The translations under genes and the position numbers were made by a program. A DNA stretch of 64,000 bases from Arenibacter troitsensis (GTDB taxonomy: Bacteria > Bacteroidota > Bacteroidia > Flavobacteriales > Flavobacteriaceae): contig NZ_FXAO01000001.1 in NCBI RefSeq assembly GCF_900177645.1, forward strand, positions 186,001 to 250,000. Direction: 5' to 3'. How positions within the stretch are numbered: the first letter of the stretch is position 1; the number at the start of each line of letters is the position of its first letter. The notes under the pieces were generated by a model. It searched no databases and was not told the DNA's origin. It saw nothing but the letters and a program-made list of their open reading frames with translations. Of this stretch, positions 55,822-62,968 are shown in pieces.

Positions 55822-56403
55822 ATGGACTTAACGCAGGGTACGGGAAAGGAAAAAAACGCAAGGGCTAAGAAGATGATGCTCTGGTTCGGGATTGTGAGCT
55901 TGCTAATGGGATTTGCGGGTTGGACCAGCGCCTATATAGTAAGTAGTTCACGTGAGGATTGGATCAAGGATCTGGCCTTGCCATCATCATTTTTGGGGAG
56001 TACCCTAGTTATAATTATAAGCAGTATAACTTATATTATGGCGAAGAAAGCCATTAAACAAGATAGGATAAAACAATGTACCAACTGGTTGTTGTTGACC
56101 CTGGGTCTGGGAATTGCCTTTATAATATTGCAATTCAACGGATTCTCACAGATGGTAGCCAACGGTTACTATTTTACCGGGCCTACGAGCAATATTAAAA
56201 TGTCCTATGTTTTCCTAATAGCTGCCGTGCACATTGTTCATGTCGTTGCCGGGATTATTTCGCTTTTGGTGGTTATTGCCAACCACTTGCGAAATAAGTA
56301 TTCCTCCAAGGAAATGCTCGGTTTGGAATTGGGAGCCACGTTTTGGCATTTTTTGGATATTCTTTGGGTTTATTTAATACTTTTTATGTATTTCGTGAAC
56401 TAA
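55822..56403 (+). CDS. Cytochrome c oxidase subunit III family protein (short form)
   Basis: The 193-residue protein has five hydrophobic segments; family marks are 'MMLWFGIVSLLMGFAGWTSA', 'HIVHVVAGIISLLVV' and the last helix 'GATFWHFLDILWVYLILFMY'. The Trp-His-Phe-x-D motif of the last helix is typical of subunit III. It starts 5 nt after cyoE. A second, longer subunit III-type gene follows, so the oxidase may use two such subunits or one may be an assembly paralogue. A weak terminator-like hairpin (56465-56494) lies after it. Confidence 0.85.
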   Translation: MDLTQGTGKEKNARAKKMMLWFGIVSLLMGFAGWTSAYIVSSSREDWIKDLALPSSFLGSTLVIIISSITYIMAKKAIKQDRIKQCTNWLLLTLGLGIAFIILQFNGFSQMVANGYYFTGPTSNIKMSYVFLIAAVHIVHVVAGIISLLVVIANHLRNKYSSKEMLGLELGATFWHFLDILWVYLILFMYFVN

Positions 56404-56492
56404 AAAAGGGTTAATTCTTTGGTAATTAGAAGGTATTCTAGGTGAGCTTATTTAGAATGGGTTTTTTTTGCCATTTTTAAAAGGCAAAAATT

Positions 56493-56520
56493 TTGTTTAG
56501 CCGAAAAAAATGTAAATTTG
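56493..56520 (+). promoter_or_regulatory. Internal promoter before the long subunit III gene
   Basis: TTG (56493-56495), a 17-nt spacer and TAAATTTG (56513-56520) fit the consensus. Just upstream, TTTTTGCC/GGCAAAAA (56465-56490) forms a hairpin ending in TTTT, a possible weak terminator of the preceding gene. Together they suggest separate transcription of 56551 onward. Confidence 0.65.
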
Positions 56521-56550
56521 TGAAAATTTTATTAACGCTATAATTTTTAT

Positions 56551-57525
56551 ATGGATTCTACGGTTACTACGGGTACAGAAGAAAACGTTTGGGGTGGAGG
56601 AAATCAACCTCTAGGTGCAAGTTACGGAAAGTTGATGATGTGGTTCTTTATTGTCTCCGATGCTTTAACATTTTCTGGCTTTCTTGCCGCTTACGGTTTT
56701 TCAAGATTTAAGTTCATAGAAACTTGGCCAATTGCCGATGAGGTGTTTACCCACGTTCCTTTTTTTCATGGGAATTACCCAATGTACTACGTAGCTTTTA
56801 TGACCTTTGTCTTGATCATGTCTTCGGTAACTATGGTGTTGGCCGTTGATGCCGGACATAAATTACAAAAGACAAAAGTCATCTGGTTTATGTTTCTTAC
56901 CATTATTGGGGGTGCTATATTCGTAGGTTCACAGGCTTGGGAATGGGCCACTTTTATAAAGGGCGATTTTGGAGCTTTGGAAACCAAAGGCGGTAGGGTT
57001 TTGCAATTTGTTAGTGCCGATTCAGGTGATCGCTTGGCATTAAGGGATTTTGCAGCGACTTTGGACGAAGAAAGGGTCGATCACGAAAGGAAGAACGGAA
57101 TTTGGTACTACAAAGGCGATGCGTTGCCCAGCTACTCCTTGAATGAGGTAGTTGAAGGGGTGAAATCGAATCCCAATGTTTTAATTCGTACAGAGACCAT
57201 TAACGAGGATGGCCATAAGACAGTTTTGTCTCGGGATGAAACTTTGAAGAAATTGAACGATGCTGCATTGGTTGTGGAAGGTGCCAATTTGATACGGAAT
57301 GAGTACGGCAGTAGGTTGTTTGCCGATTTCTTTTTCTTTATCACAGGTTTTCACGGTTTTCACGTGTTTTCCGGTGTAGTAATCAACTGTATTATCTTTT
57401 TTAATGTTATTCTTGGTACTTATGAGCGCAGGGGACATTATGAAATGGTGGAAAAAGTAGGGTTGTACTGGCACTTTGTGGATTTGGTATGGGTATTTGT
57501 GTTTACCTTCTTCTACTTGGTATAG
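56551..57525 (+). CDS. Cytochrome c oxidase subunit III with large soluble insert
   Basis: The 324-residue membrane protein has the subunit III helices: 'KLMMWFFIVSDALTFSGFLA', 'YVAFMTFVLIMSSVTMVLAV', 'IWFMFLTIIGGAIFVGSQAW', and, near the end, 'ITGFHGFHVFSGV' and 'VGLYWHFVDLVWVFVFTFFY'. Between 'SQAWEWATF' and the 'GFHGFHV' helix there is a polar insert of about 115 residues (138-252, bases 56962-57306) not found in the classical fold. It probably projects from the membrane. The upstream gene is a second subunit III-type protein. It has its own promoter-like site. Confidence 0.9.
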   Translation: MDSTVTTGTEENVWGGGNQPLGASYGKLMMWFFIVSDALTFSGFLAAYGFSRFKFIETWPIADEVFTHVPFFHGNYPMYYVAFMTFVLIMSSVTMVLAVDAGHKLQKTKVIWFMFLTIIGGAIFVGSQAWEWATFIKGDFGALETKGGRVLQFVSADSGDRLALRDFAATLDEERVDHERKNGIWYYKGDALPSYSLNEVVEGVKSNPNVLIRTETINEDGHKTVLSRDETLKKLNDAALVVEGANLIRNEYGSRLFADFFFFITGFHGFHVFSGVVINCIIFFNVILGTYERRGHYEMVEKVGLYWHFVDLVWVFVFTFFYLV

Positions 57526-57592
57526 CTTCTGGAAAAATAACATTTACAATTAAAAGAATACTTTAAAAATAGCATTAAAAATAGCATTAGAA

Positions 57593-57976
57593 ATGGCACA
57601 CGAACATAAACTCGAAATATTTAGAGGTCTGTTGAAGTTTAAGTCCAATACCCAAAAAATATGGGGGGTACTTATATTCCTTACTTTGGTCACCATAGTT
57701 GAAGTGGCATTGGGGATTTTAAAACCTGCGGCCTTAACTCATTCCTACTTCCTTGGGATGAAAATTTTGAATTGGATATTTATCATACTAACCTTGGTTA
57801 AGGCGTATTATATTGCTTGGGATTTTATGCACCTTAGGGATGAAAAGAGTTCTTTAAGAAGAGCTATTGTATGGACCCCTATATTCCTTGTTGCCTATCT
57901 TATTTTTATTCTTCTCTTTGAAGCGGATTATATATACCACGTGTATAGCGATGGCTTCGTTAAGTGGAATTTCTAA
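57593..57976 (+). CDS. Cytochrome c oxidase subunit IV family protein
   Basis: The 127-residue protein has three membrane helices ('IWGVLIFLTLVTIVEVALGI', 'ILNWIFIILTLVKAYYIAWD', 'IVWTPIFLVAYLIFILLFEA') and the family-like 'YYIAWDFMHLRDEKSSLRRA'. This is the small bacterial COX4-type subunit found with caa3/aa3 oxidases. It stabilises subunit I in known complexes. It follows the long subunit III gene by 67 nt and ends at a clear terminator. Confidence 0.85.
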   Translation: MAHEHKLEIFRGLLKFKSNTQKIWGVLIFLTLVTIVEVALGILKPAALTHSYFLGMKILNWIFIILTLVKAYYIAWDFMHLRDEKSSLRRAIVWTPIFLVAYLIFILLFEADYIYHVYSDGFVKWNF

Positions 57977-57993
57977 CGAATAATTAACAGCTT

Positions 57994-58028
57994 AAAAAGA
58001 CGGTATAACAACCGTCTTTTTTATTTTT
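57994..58028 (+). terminator. Terminator after subunit IV gene
   Basis: AAAAAGACGGT pairs with ACCGTCTTTTT around a six-base loop, followed by a T-rich tail. The tail itself contains TATTTTTG (58022-58029), which could double as the -7 element for the next gene at 58113. Confidence 0.88.
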
Positions 58029-58112
58029 GTACTTATTCGGTTTGCACCGATTTTACAGCGAAGGAATGTTTTTTTCGTAAAAACTGTAATGTTGGAAACT
58101 AATAGCTATTAG

Positions 58113-58745
58113 ATGAAGAAAACATTAGTACTTGTCACCTTATTTATACTGCCAATAGTGATATATCTATTTTTTGCCTCAGGGATTACCAACTTTGGCA
58201 AATTGGCAACTTTGACGGAGAATGTCTCTGAAATTGATTTTGCTACCAACGACATTGCCTTGGAAGGTAAAATTACCGTATTGGGATTTTTAGGGAAGGA
58301 CGTGGATAACAAAAAAGGAAACGCCTTTAATTTAAACCAGAAGATATACAAGCGCTTTAACGAGTTTAACGATTTTCAATTTGTTATGGTAATGCCCAAA
58401 GGTACGGAGCAGGGTGTGGAAGCATTGAAAAAGGAGTTGGAGCAGCTGGCAGATATTGGTAAATGGAATTTCGTTTACGGGGATGAGGATGATATTAATC
58501 GAATTTTTAGGAGTTTAAAGACGAACCTTAGCTTGGATGGGAACTTGAGTACTCCCTATGTGTTTATCGTGGATAAGAACAGGGTGCTTAGGGGTAGGGA
58601 CGATGATGAGGATGAGGGTGTCAAATATGGTTTTGACACTTCTTCGGTGGCCGATTTAAACAATAAGATGGAGGATGATATAAAAATAATACTGGCCGAA
58701 TATCGAATGGCCCTTAAAAAGAACAATGCAGATAGGCCAAAATAA
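58113..58745 (+). CDS. Membrane-anchored thioredoxin-like protein without cysteines, next to SCO
   Basis: The 210-residue protein has one N-terminal membrane helix (about 4-24) and a periplasmic domain. The pattern 'EGKITVLGFLGKDVDNKKGN', 'FNDFQFVMVMPKGTEQGVEA', 'LSTPYVFIVDKNRVLRGRDD' resembles the SCO/thioredoxin fold, including the 'D-K-N' turn before the last strand. It has no cysteine anywhere, so it cannot bind copper as SCO does or catalyse thiol exchange. Its stop overlaps the SCO start by one base (TAATG), which points to a joint role in oxidase assembly. I do not recognise a named family. Confidence 0.7.
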   Translation: MKKTLVLVTLFILPIVIYLFFASGITNFGKLATLTENVSEIDFATNDIALEGKITVLGFLGKDVDNKKGNAFNLNQKIYKRFNEFNDFQFVMVMPKGTEQGVEALKKELEQLADIGKWNFVYGDEDDINRIFRSLKTNLSLDGNLSTPYVFIVDKNRVLRGRDDDEDEGVKYGFDTSSVADLNNKMEDDIKIILAEYRMALKKNNADRPK

Positions 58746-59473
58746 TGCAAAAGAATAATTATACATATGTTTGGGTTTCACTGGTAATTCTAGTTTTTGG
58801 AATCATTTTTGTCCCAAAAATTGTGGATCGGGTTAAAGGGGGTTCCATTACACAAAATGATAGGTTAAACCTGAAGGATGCCAATGATAAGCTGGCATAT
58901 GTTGAAATGAACGGTGAGAGACGTAAGGTACCGCCCTTTGCTTTTATAGATCAAGACAGTCTATTGATTACCAATGACGATTATAAGGGCAAGGTCTATC
59001 TAGTGGAATTCTTTTTTACTACTTGCCCCACAATTTGTCCCATCATGAACAAAAATTTGGTTCAGATTCAAAACGAATTTAAGAATTTTGAAAATTTTGG
59101 AGTGGCTTCGTTTACCATAAACCCAGAATATGATACGCCATCGGTATTGAAGGAATACGCTCAGGATTATGGCATAACAAACATGGACTGGCATTTGTTG
59201 ACGGGGAATATGAACGACATTTATACCTTGGCCAATACCGGATTTAGTATTTTTGCCGCTGAAGTTCCAGAGGCAGAAGGCGGGTTTGAACATTCGGGTC
59301 TATTTGCATTGGTAGATAAAAACGGTTTTATACGTTCCCGGGTGGATAAGTTTGGGAATCCAATTGTGTATTATAGGGGGACTATAACCGAACAGGATGG
59401 TGAGAATGATCATGGGGAGCTAGAACAAATATCAATTCTAAAAGAGGACATTAAAAAACTATTGGAAGAATAA
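58745..59473 (+). CDS. SCO1/SenC/PrrC-type copper chaperone
   Basis: The 242-residue protein has an N-terminal membrane anchor (about 8-24) and a thioredoxin-fold domain. Copper site CPTICP (Cys94, Cys98) and the distal ligand His183 in 'EHSGLFALVDKNG' are both present, so it should bind copper. SCO proteins load or reduce the CuA centre of CoxB in the periplasm. It overlaps both neighbours by one base (TAATG junctions), so all three are probably translated together. Confidence 0.94.
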   Translation: MQKNNYTYVWVSLVILVFGIIFVPKIVDRVKGGSITQNDRLNLKDANDKLAYVEMNGERRKVPPFAFIDQDSLLITNDDYKGKVYLVEFFFTTCPTICPIMNKNLVQIQNEFKNFENFGVASFTINPEYDTPSVLKEYAQDYGITNMDWHLLTGNMNDIYTLANTGFSIFAAEVPEAEGGFEHSGLFALVDKNGFIRSRVDKFGNPIVYYRGTITEQDGENDHGELEQISILKEDIKKLLEE

Positions 59474-60006
59474 TGGATACTATTGCTTTAAAGGAAAAAA
59501 AAATCAATAAAATTATAAACCTGGTGTCCATTGTCATACCGCTTGTAGTGGCATTGCTATTTGGGGTTAAATTACCCAATGTGGAGCCTCTTGGTTTTTT
59601 ACCACCTATATATGCTTCCATAAATGGTTTAACAGCCGTTTTATTGGTTCTTGCCGTTCTTGCCGTTAAGAGCGGGAAGTTGGAGTTGCACCGGAAATTA
59701 ATGACTGGTTGTATTGTTCTTTCCCTGGCATTTCTGGTGATGTATGTGGCCTATCACATGACCTCGGATTCTACCTCCTTTGGCGGAGAGGGGATTGTTA
59801 GGTATCTCTACTTCTTTATTTTGATAACCCATATCATTCTTTCCATTGTAATTATACCATTGGTATTGCGCACCTATGCAAAGGCATACCTTAAGAATTA
59901 TGATGCGCACAGGAAACTTGCAAAAATTACCTTTCCCTTATGGCTGTATGTGGCCATTACCGGGGTTGTGGTCTATTTAATGATATCTCCCTACTATGTA
60001 CACTAA
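59473..60006 (+). CDS. DUF420 membrane protein
   Basis: The 177-residue protein has five hydrophobic segments; family marks are 'PPIYASINGLTAVLLVLAVL', 'LELHRKLMTGCIVLSLAFLV', 'TSFGGEGIVRYLYFFILITH' and 'NYDAHRKLAKITFPLWLYVA'. Two 'H-R-K-L' motifs with conserved histidines suggest heme or metal contact. DUF420 genes usually sit with cytochrome oxidase and SCO genes and are presumed assembly factors; no biochemical role is established to my knowledge. It starts at a TAATG junction with SCO and overlaps the next gene by 11 nt. Confidence 0.85.
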   Translation: MDTIALKEKKINKIINLVSIVIPLVVALLFGVKLPNVEPLGFLPPIYASINGLTAVLLVLAVLAVKSGKLELHRKLMTGCIVLSLAFLVMYVAYHMTSDSTSFGGEGIVRYLYFFILITHIILSIVIIPLVLRTYAKAYLKNYDAHRKLAKITFPLWLYVAITGVVVYLMISPYYVH

Positions 60007-60253
60007 AAGGTCGACATTGTATTCAAGAAATACCATAAAAGTACGATATACCGTATTGCTTTTAACTTTGGTGTTTTTATTGGTTCCGGAATTGGCCGAA
60101 GCCCAATGCGCCATGTGTAGGGCTGTGTTGGAAAGTGAAGGGAGTGAGGCTGCTGCAAAAGGCATCAACAATGGCATTGTTTATCTTATGGCCGTTCCTT
60201 ATCTGTTGGTGGCCGGTTTATTTTTCTTTATCTACCGCAAGATGAAATCTTAA
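59996..60253 (+). CDS. Small membrane protein with a CxxC motif
   Basis: An 85-residue protein overlapping the end of DUF420 by 11 nt. A signal-like hydrophobic stretch (about 17-33) ends at 'ELAEAQCAMC'. It is followed by Cys38 and Cys41, a short polar loop 'RAVLESEGSEAAAKGINNG', and a C-terminal membrane helix 'YLMAVPYLLVAGLFFFIYRK'. The CAMC motif just after the predicted cleavage site would face the periplasm and could bind metal or a thiol partner. Linkage to SCO and DUF420 suggests a part in copper or heme handling. Family unknown to me by name, though similar short genes occur at this place in other Bacteroidota. Confidence 0.72.
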   Translation: MYTKRSTLYSRNTIKVRYTVLLLTLVFLLVPELAEAQCAMCRAVLESEGSEAAAKGINNGIVYLMAVPYLLVAGLFFFIYRKMKS

Positions 60254-60282
60254 AACAGGTTCAATTTTAACATTTATTTAGA

Positions 60283-60296
60283 GTTACACCTGTAAC
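60283..60296. promoter_or_regulatory. Palindromic operator-like site before the efflux genes
   Basis: GTTACA-CC-TGTAAC is a perfect inverted repeat with a 2-nt centre, 46 nt before the first permease ATG. Such symmetric sites are typical operators of TetR-type repressors that control efflux operons. No regulator gene is in view, so assignment is inference. Confidence 0.4.
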
Positions 60297-60341
60297 AATT
60301 TCATTTCACAAAGGTCTTATTCAATAAACACTATTGGGCCT

Positions 60342-61589
60342 ATGTTTGATATTGAGAGATGGCAGGAAATTTTTGATGCTATACGGAAAAATAAACTCCG
60401 TACCATTCTTACCGGCGTTTCCGTTGCTTCGGGCATATTTATTTTGGTGGTTTTATTGGCATTTGGTCAGGGCATGCAAAATGGTATTGCCAAAGAATTT
60501 GAAGCGGATGCCAGCAATAGGATAGGGGTGTGGACACAGGTTACCACGCAGGAATATATGGGCCTAAATCCAGGCAGGCCCATACAGTTGAGAAATAATA
60601 ATTACCAGGCCATCAATTCTAAATTTGGCGAAGACCTTGAAAATAGATCCCCATTCTTTAGGGTAAGAAATGTAACCGTAGATTATAATACGGAATCCGG
60701 CTCCTATTCCGTACAGGGAGTATCCCCATTGTTTCAGAATATTGAAAATCAATTCATTTCCCAGGGGCGGTATTTAAATTACGGGGACGAGGAAAACGTT
60801 GCCAAGGTGGTGGTGATCAGTAATAAAATTAAACGGGAACTGCTTAAAGGGGAAGAAAATCCCATTGGTGCGTTTTTGAAGCTTTCAGGGATTAATTTTC
60901 AGATCATTGGGGTTTATGGGGATAAGGGCGGCGATAGGGAAGAGGATAGGTTGTTTATCCCTATAAGTACCGCTCAGCGTGTTTTTAATGGAACCGATAA
61001 CCTAAATATGCTGTTCTATACCTTAAAACCTTCCGCAAGTTTGGATGAAACGGTAGCAAAGTCCGTGAAATTGACCGAAGATATCAAAACCTATCTCAAG
61101 GAAGCCCATATGGTGGCGCCAACAGACCCTAGTGCCGTTAATACTTTTAATACGTTGGAAGCGGTAAAGCGATTTCAAAATTTAACGGGAGGGATTAAAT
61201 TTTTCTTCTGGTTCGTTGGTATATGTACTATTGTGGCAGGGGTGGTAGGCGTTAGCAACATTATGATGATTATAGTAAAGGAAAGAACCCGGGAGATAGG
61301 GGTAAGGAAGGCTTTGGGCGCACGGCCAAGGGCCATTGTGGGCATGATATTGCACGAGGCAATCTTTGTTACCAGCGTTGCGGGTTTGGCCGGACTAATA
61401 TTTAGCATGGGGTTGTTGGAGTTTGTGGGTCCAAACCTTCAGATAGATTATGTCCTTAATCCTTCCATTAATTTTAAGGTGGCCCTTAGTACGGTTTGTT
61501 TGTTGATAATAGCCGGGGCCTTAGCGGGCTTTTTTCCAGCTTGGCGGGCTGCTACTATTAGACCCATTGAAGCTTTGAGGGATGAATAG
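60342..61589 (+). CDS. ABC transporter permease, MacB/FtsX type (first copy)
   Basis: The 415-residue permease has an N-terminal helix ('ILTGVSVASGIFILVVLLAF'), a large MacB-type periplasmic domain (about 50-270), and three C-terminal FtsX helices with 'GVVGVSNIMMIIVKERTREI' and 'GVRKALGARPRAIVGMILHE'. It ends 'PAWRAATIRPIEALRDE'. There is no Walker A or B motif, so the ATPase is separate and probably further downstream. It works with its neighbour permease and the HlyD-type adaptor as a MacAB-TolC-like exporter of unknown substrate. Confidence 0.92.
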   Translation: MFDIERWQEIFDAIRKNKLRTILTGVSVASGIFILVVLLAFGQGMQNGIAKEFEADASNRIGVWTQVTTQEYMGLNPGRPIQLRNNNYQAINSKFGEDLENRSPFFRVRNVTVDYNTESGSYSVQGVSPLFQNIENQFISQGRYLNYGDEENVAKVVVISNKIKRELLKGEENPIGAFLKLSGINFQIIGVYGDKGGDREEDRLFIPISTAQRVFNGTDNLNMLFYTLKPSASLDETVAKSVKLTEDIKTYLKEAHMVAPTDPSAVNTFNTLEAVKRFQNLTGGIKFFFWFVGICTIVAGVVGVSNIMMIIVKERTREIGVRKALGARPRAIVGMILHEAIFVTSVAGLAGLIFSMGLLEFVGPNLQIDYVLNPSINFKVALSTVCLLIIAGALAGFFPAWRAATIRPIEALRDE

Positions 61590-61617
61590 GACCATTGTTT
61601 GTAAATAACCAATAGAT

Positions 61618-62877
61618 ATGTTCAATAAGGACCGATGGAAGGAAATTCTGGAAGTGCTGACCAGTAACTGGTTCAGGACCATTCTAACCGCATTTGGGGT
61701 TTTTTGGGGAATATTGATTTTGATTGTTCTCTTGGCGGCAGGGAAGGGATTGGAGAACGGAATACGGTCCAATTTTGGTGATATTGCAACCAATACTATG
61801 TTCATGTGGACCCAAGGCACCTCAATGGCCTACAAAGGCTTGCCAAAAGGGAGGCGTTTTACTTTTAAATTGGGGGACGTAGATGCCATAAGGCAAAAAG
61901 TCCCGGATCTAAGGTTTGTGTCCCCAAGAAATCAATTGGGAGGTTTTAACGGAACCAATAATGTGGTCCGGGGAATAAAAACGGGGGCATTTAATGTCTA
62001 TGGGGATTATCCGGATATTATTAATCAAGATCCCATGAGCATCACTTCCGGCAGATTTATAAATCAATTGGATATTGATGGAAAAAGAAAAGTGGCGGTA
62101 ATTGGAGAAGGGGTGCGTGCCAGTTTATATGATGTGGGGGAAGAGGCTATAGGTACCTATATTAAGATTCAAGGAGTGAATTTTATGGTTGTTGGAACTT
62201 ATAGGAAGAATTCCAATGACGGCAATGCCGAGGAGATCCAAAAGGAAATTTTTATACCCTTTACTTCCTTTTCCCAGGCTTTTAACCAGGCCGATAAAGT
62301 TGGTTGGATGGCCATTACCGCCAATGATGACTCTTCAATTACCCAATTAAAAGAACAAATATTTACGGTAGTACGGGAAAACCAAAAAATTCATCCCCAA
62401 GATCTGCGTGCTGTTGGGCATTTTGATTTATTTGAGGAGTTCAACAGAGTGTTGGGACTGTTTAAGGCAATGCGTTGGATAGCCTATTTTGTTGGTGTAC
62501 TGGTATTGTTATCCGGTGTAATTGGGGTGAGCAATATTATGTTGATAGTGGTCAAGGAACGGACCAAGGAAATTGGGATACGACGTGCTTTGGGAGAAAA
62601 CCCGTGGTCCATTAAGCTTCAAATTATTATGGAGTCTATTTTTTTGACCATCATATCCGGGATGGCCGGAATTAGTTTCGGGGCCTTTGTCATTTACCTT
62701 ATTAATTATTTTCTGGCAAGCAACGGACCAATTGAAATGTTCATTAATCCCAGTGTGAGTTTGGGGGTGGTACTGGTGGCCTTGATTATTTTGGTGGTAT
62801 CGGGGCTGTTGGCAGGTTTTATACCTGCACAAAGTGCTATAAAAATTAAACCAATAGAGGCGCTGAGGATGGAGTAG
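61618..62877 (+). CDS. ABC transporter permease, MacB/FtsX type (second copy)
   Basis: The 419-residue paralogue of the preceding permease has the same plan: N-terminal helix 'ILTAFGVFWGILILIVLLAA', MacB periplasmic domain, and FtsX helices with 'GVIGVSNIMLIVVKERTKEI' and 'GIRRALGENPWSIKLQIIME'. It ends 'IPAQSAIKIKPIEALRME'. The two genes are 28 nt apart and probably form a heterodimeric permease that arose by tandem duplication. No ATPase domain. It is followed by the adaptor gene after 91 nt containing an AATC repeat. Confidence 0.92.
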   Translation: MFNKDRWKEILEVLTSNWFRTILTAFGVFWGILILIVLLAAGKGLENGIRSNFGDIATNTMFMWTQGTSMAYKGLPKGRRFTFKLGDVDAIRQKVPDLRFVSPRNQLGGFNGTNNVVRGIKTGAFNVYGDYPDIINQDPMSITSGRFINQLDIDGKRKVAVIGEGVRASLYDVGEEAIGTYIKIQGVNFMVVGTYRKNSNDGNAEEIQKEIFIPFTSFSQAFNQADKVGWMAITANDDSSITQLKEQIFTVVRENQKIHPQDLRAVGHFDLFEEFNRVLGLFKAMRWIAYFVGVLVLLSGVIGVSNIMLIVVKERTKEIGIRRALGENPWSIKLQIIMESIFLTIISGMAGISFGAFVIYLINYFLASNGPIEMFINPSVSLGVVLVALIILVVSGLLAGFIPAQSAIKIKPIEALRME

Positions 62878-62933
62878 CCGTATCATTGTGACAAGCTGTA
62901 AGATTTTTAACTAGGAATAACAACATAAGTAGG

Positions 62934-62953
62934 AATCAATCAATCAATCAATC
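62934..62953 (+). repeat. (AATC)5 tetranucleotide repeat
   Basis: Five perfect AATC units lie in tandem in the 5' region of the adaptor gene, ending 15 nt before its ATG. An imperfect further unit follows (AAAATC). Confidence 0.95.
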
Positions 62954-62968
62954 AAAATCATCAAAAAC

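Noticed and set aside
62934..62959. AATC repeats as part of a CRISPR or attachment site
   Set aside because: Units are only 4 bp with no spacers, and no integrase or cas gene is near; it is a simple microsatellite.
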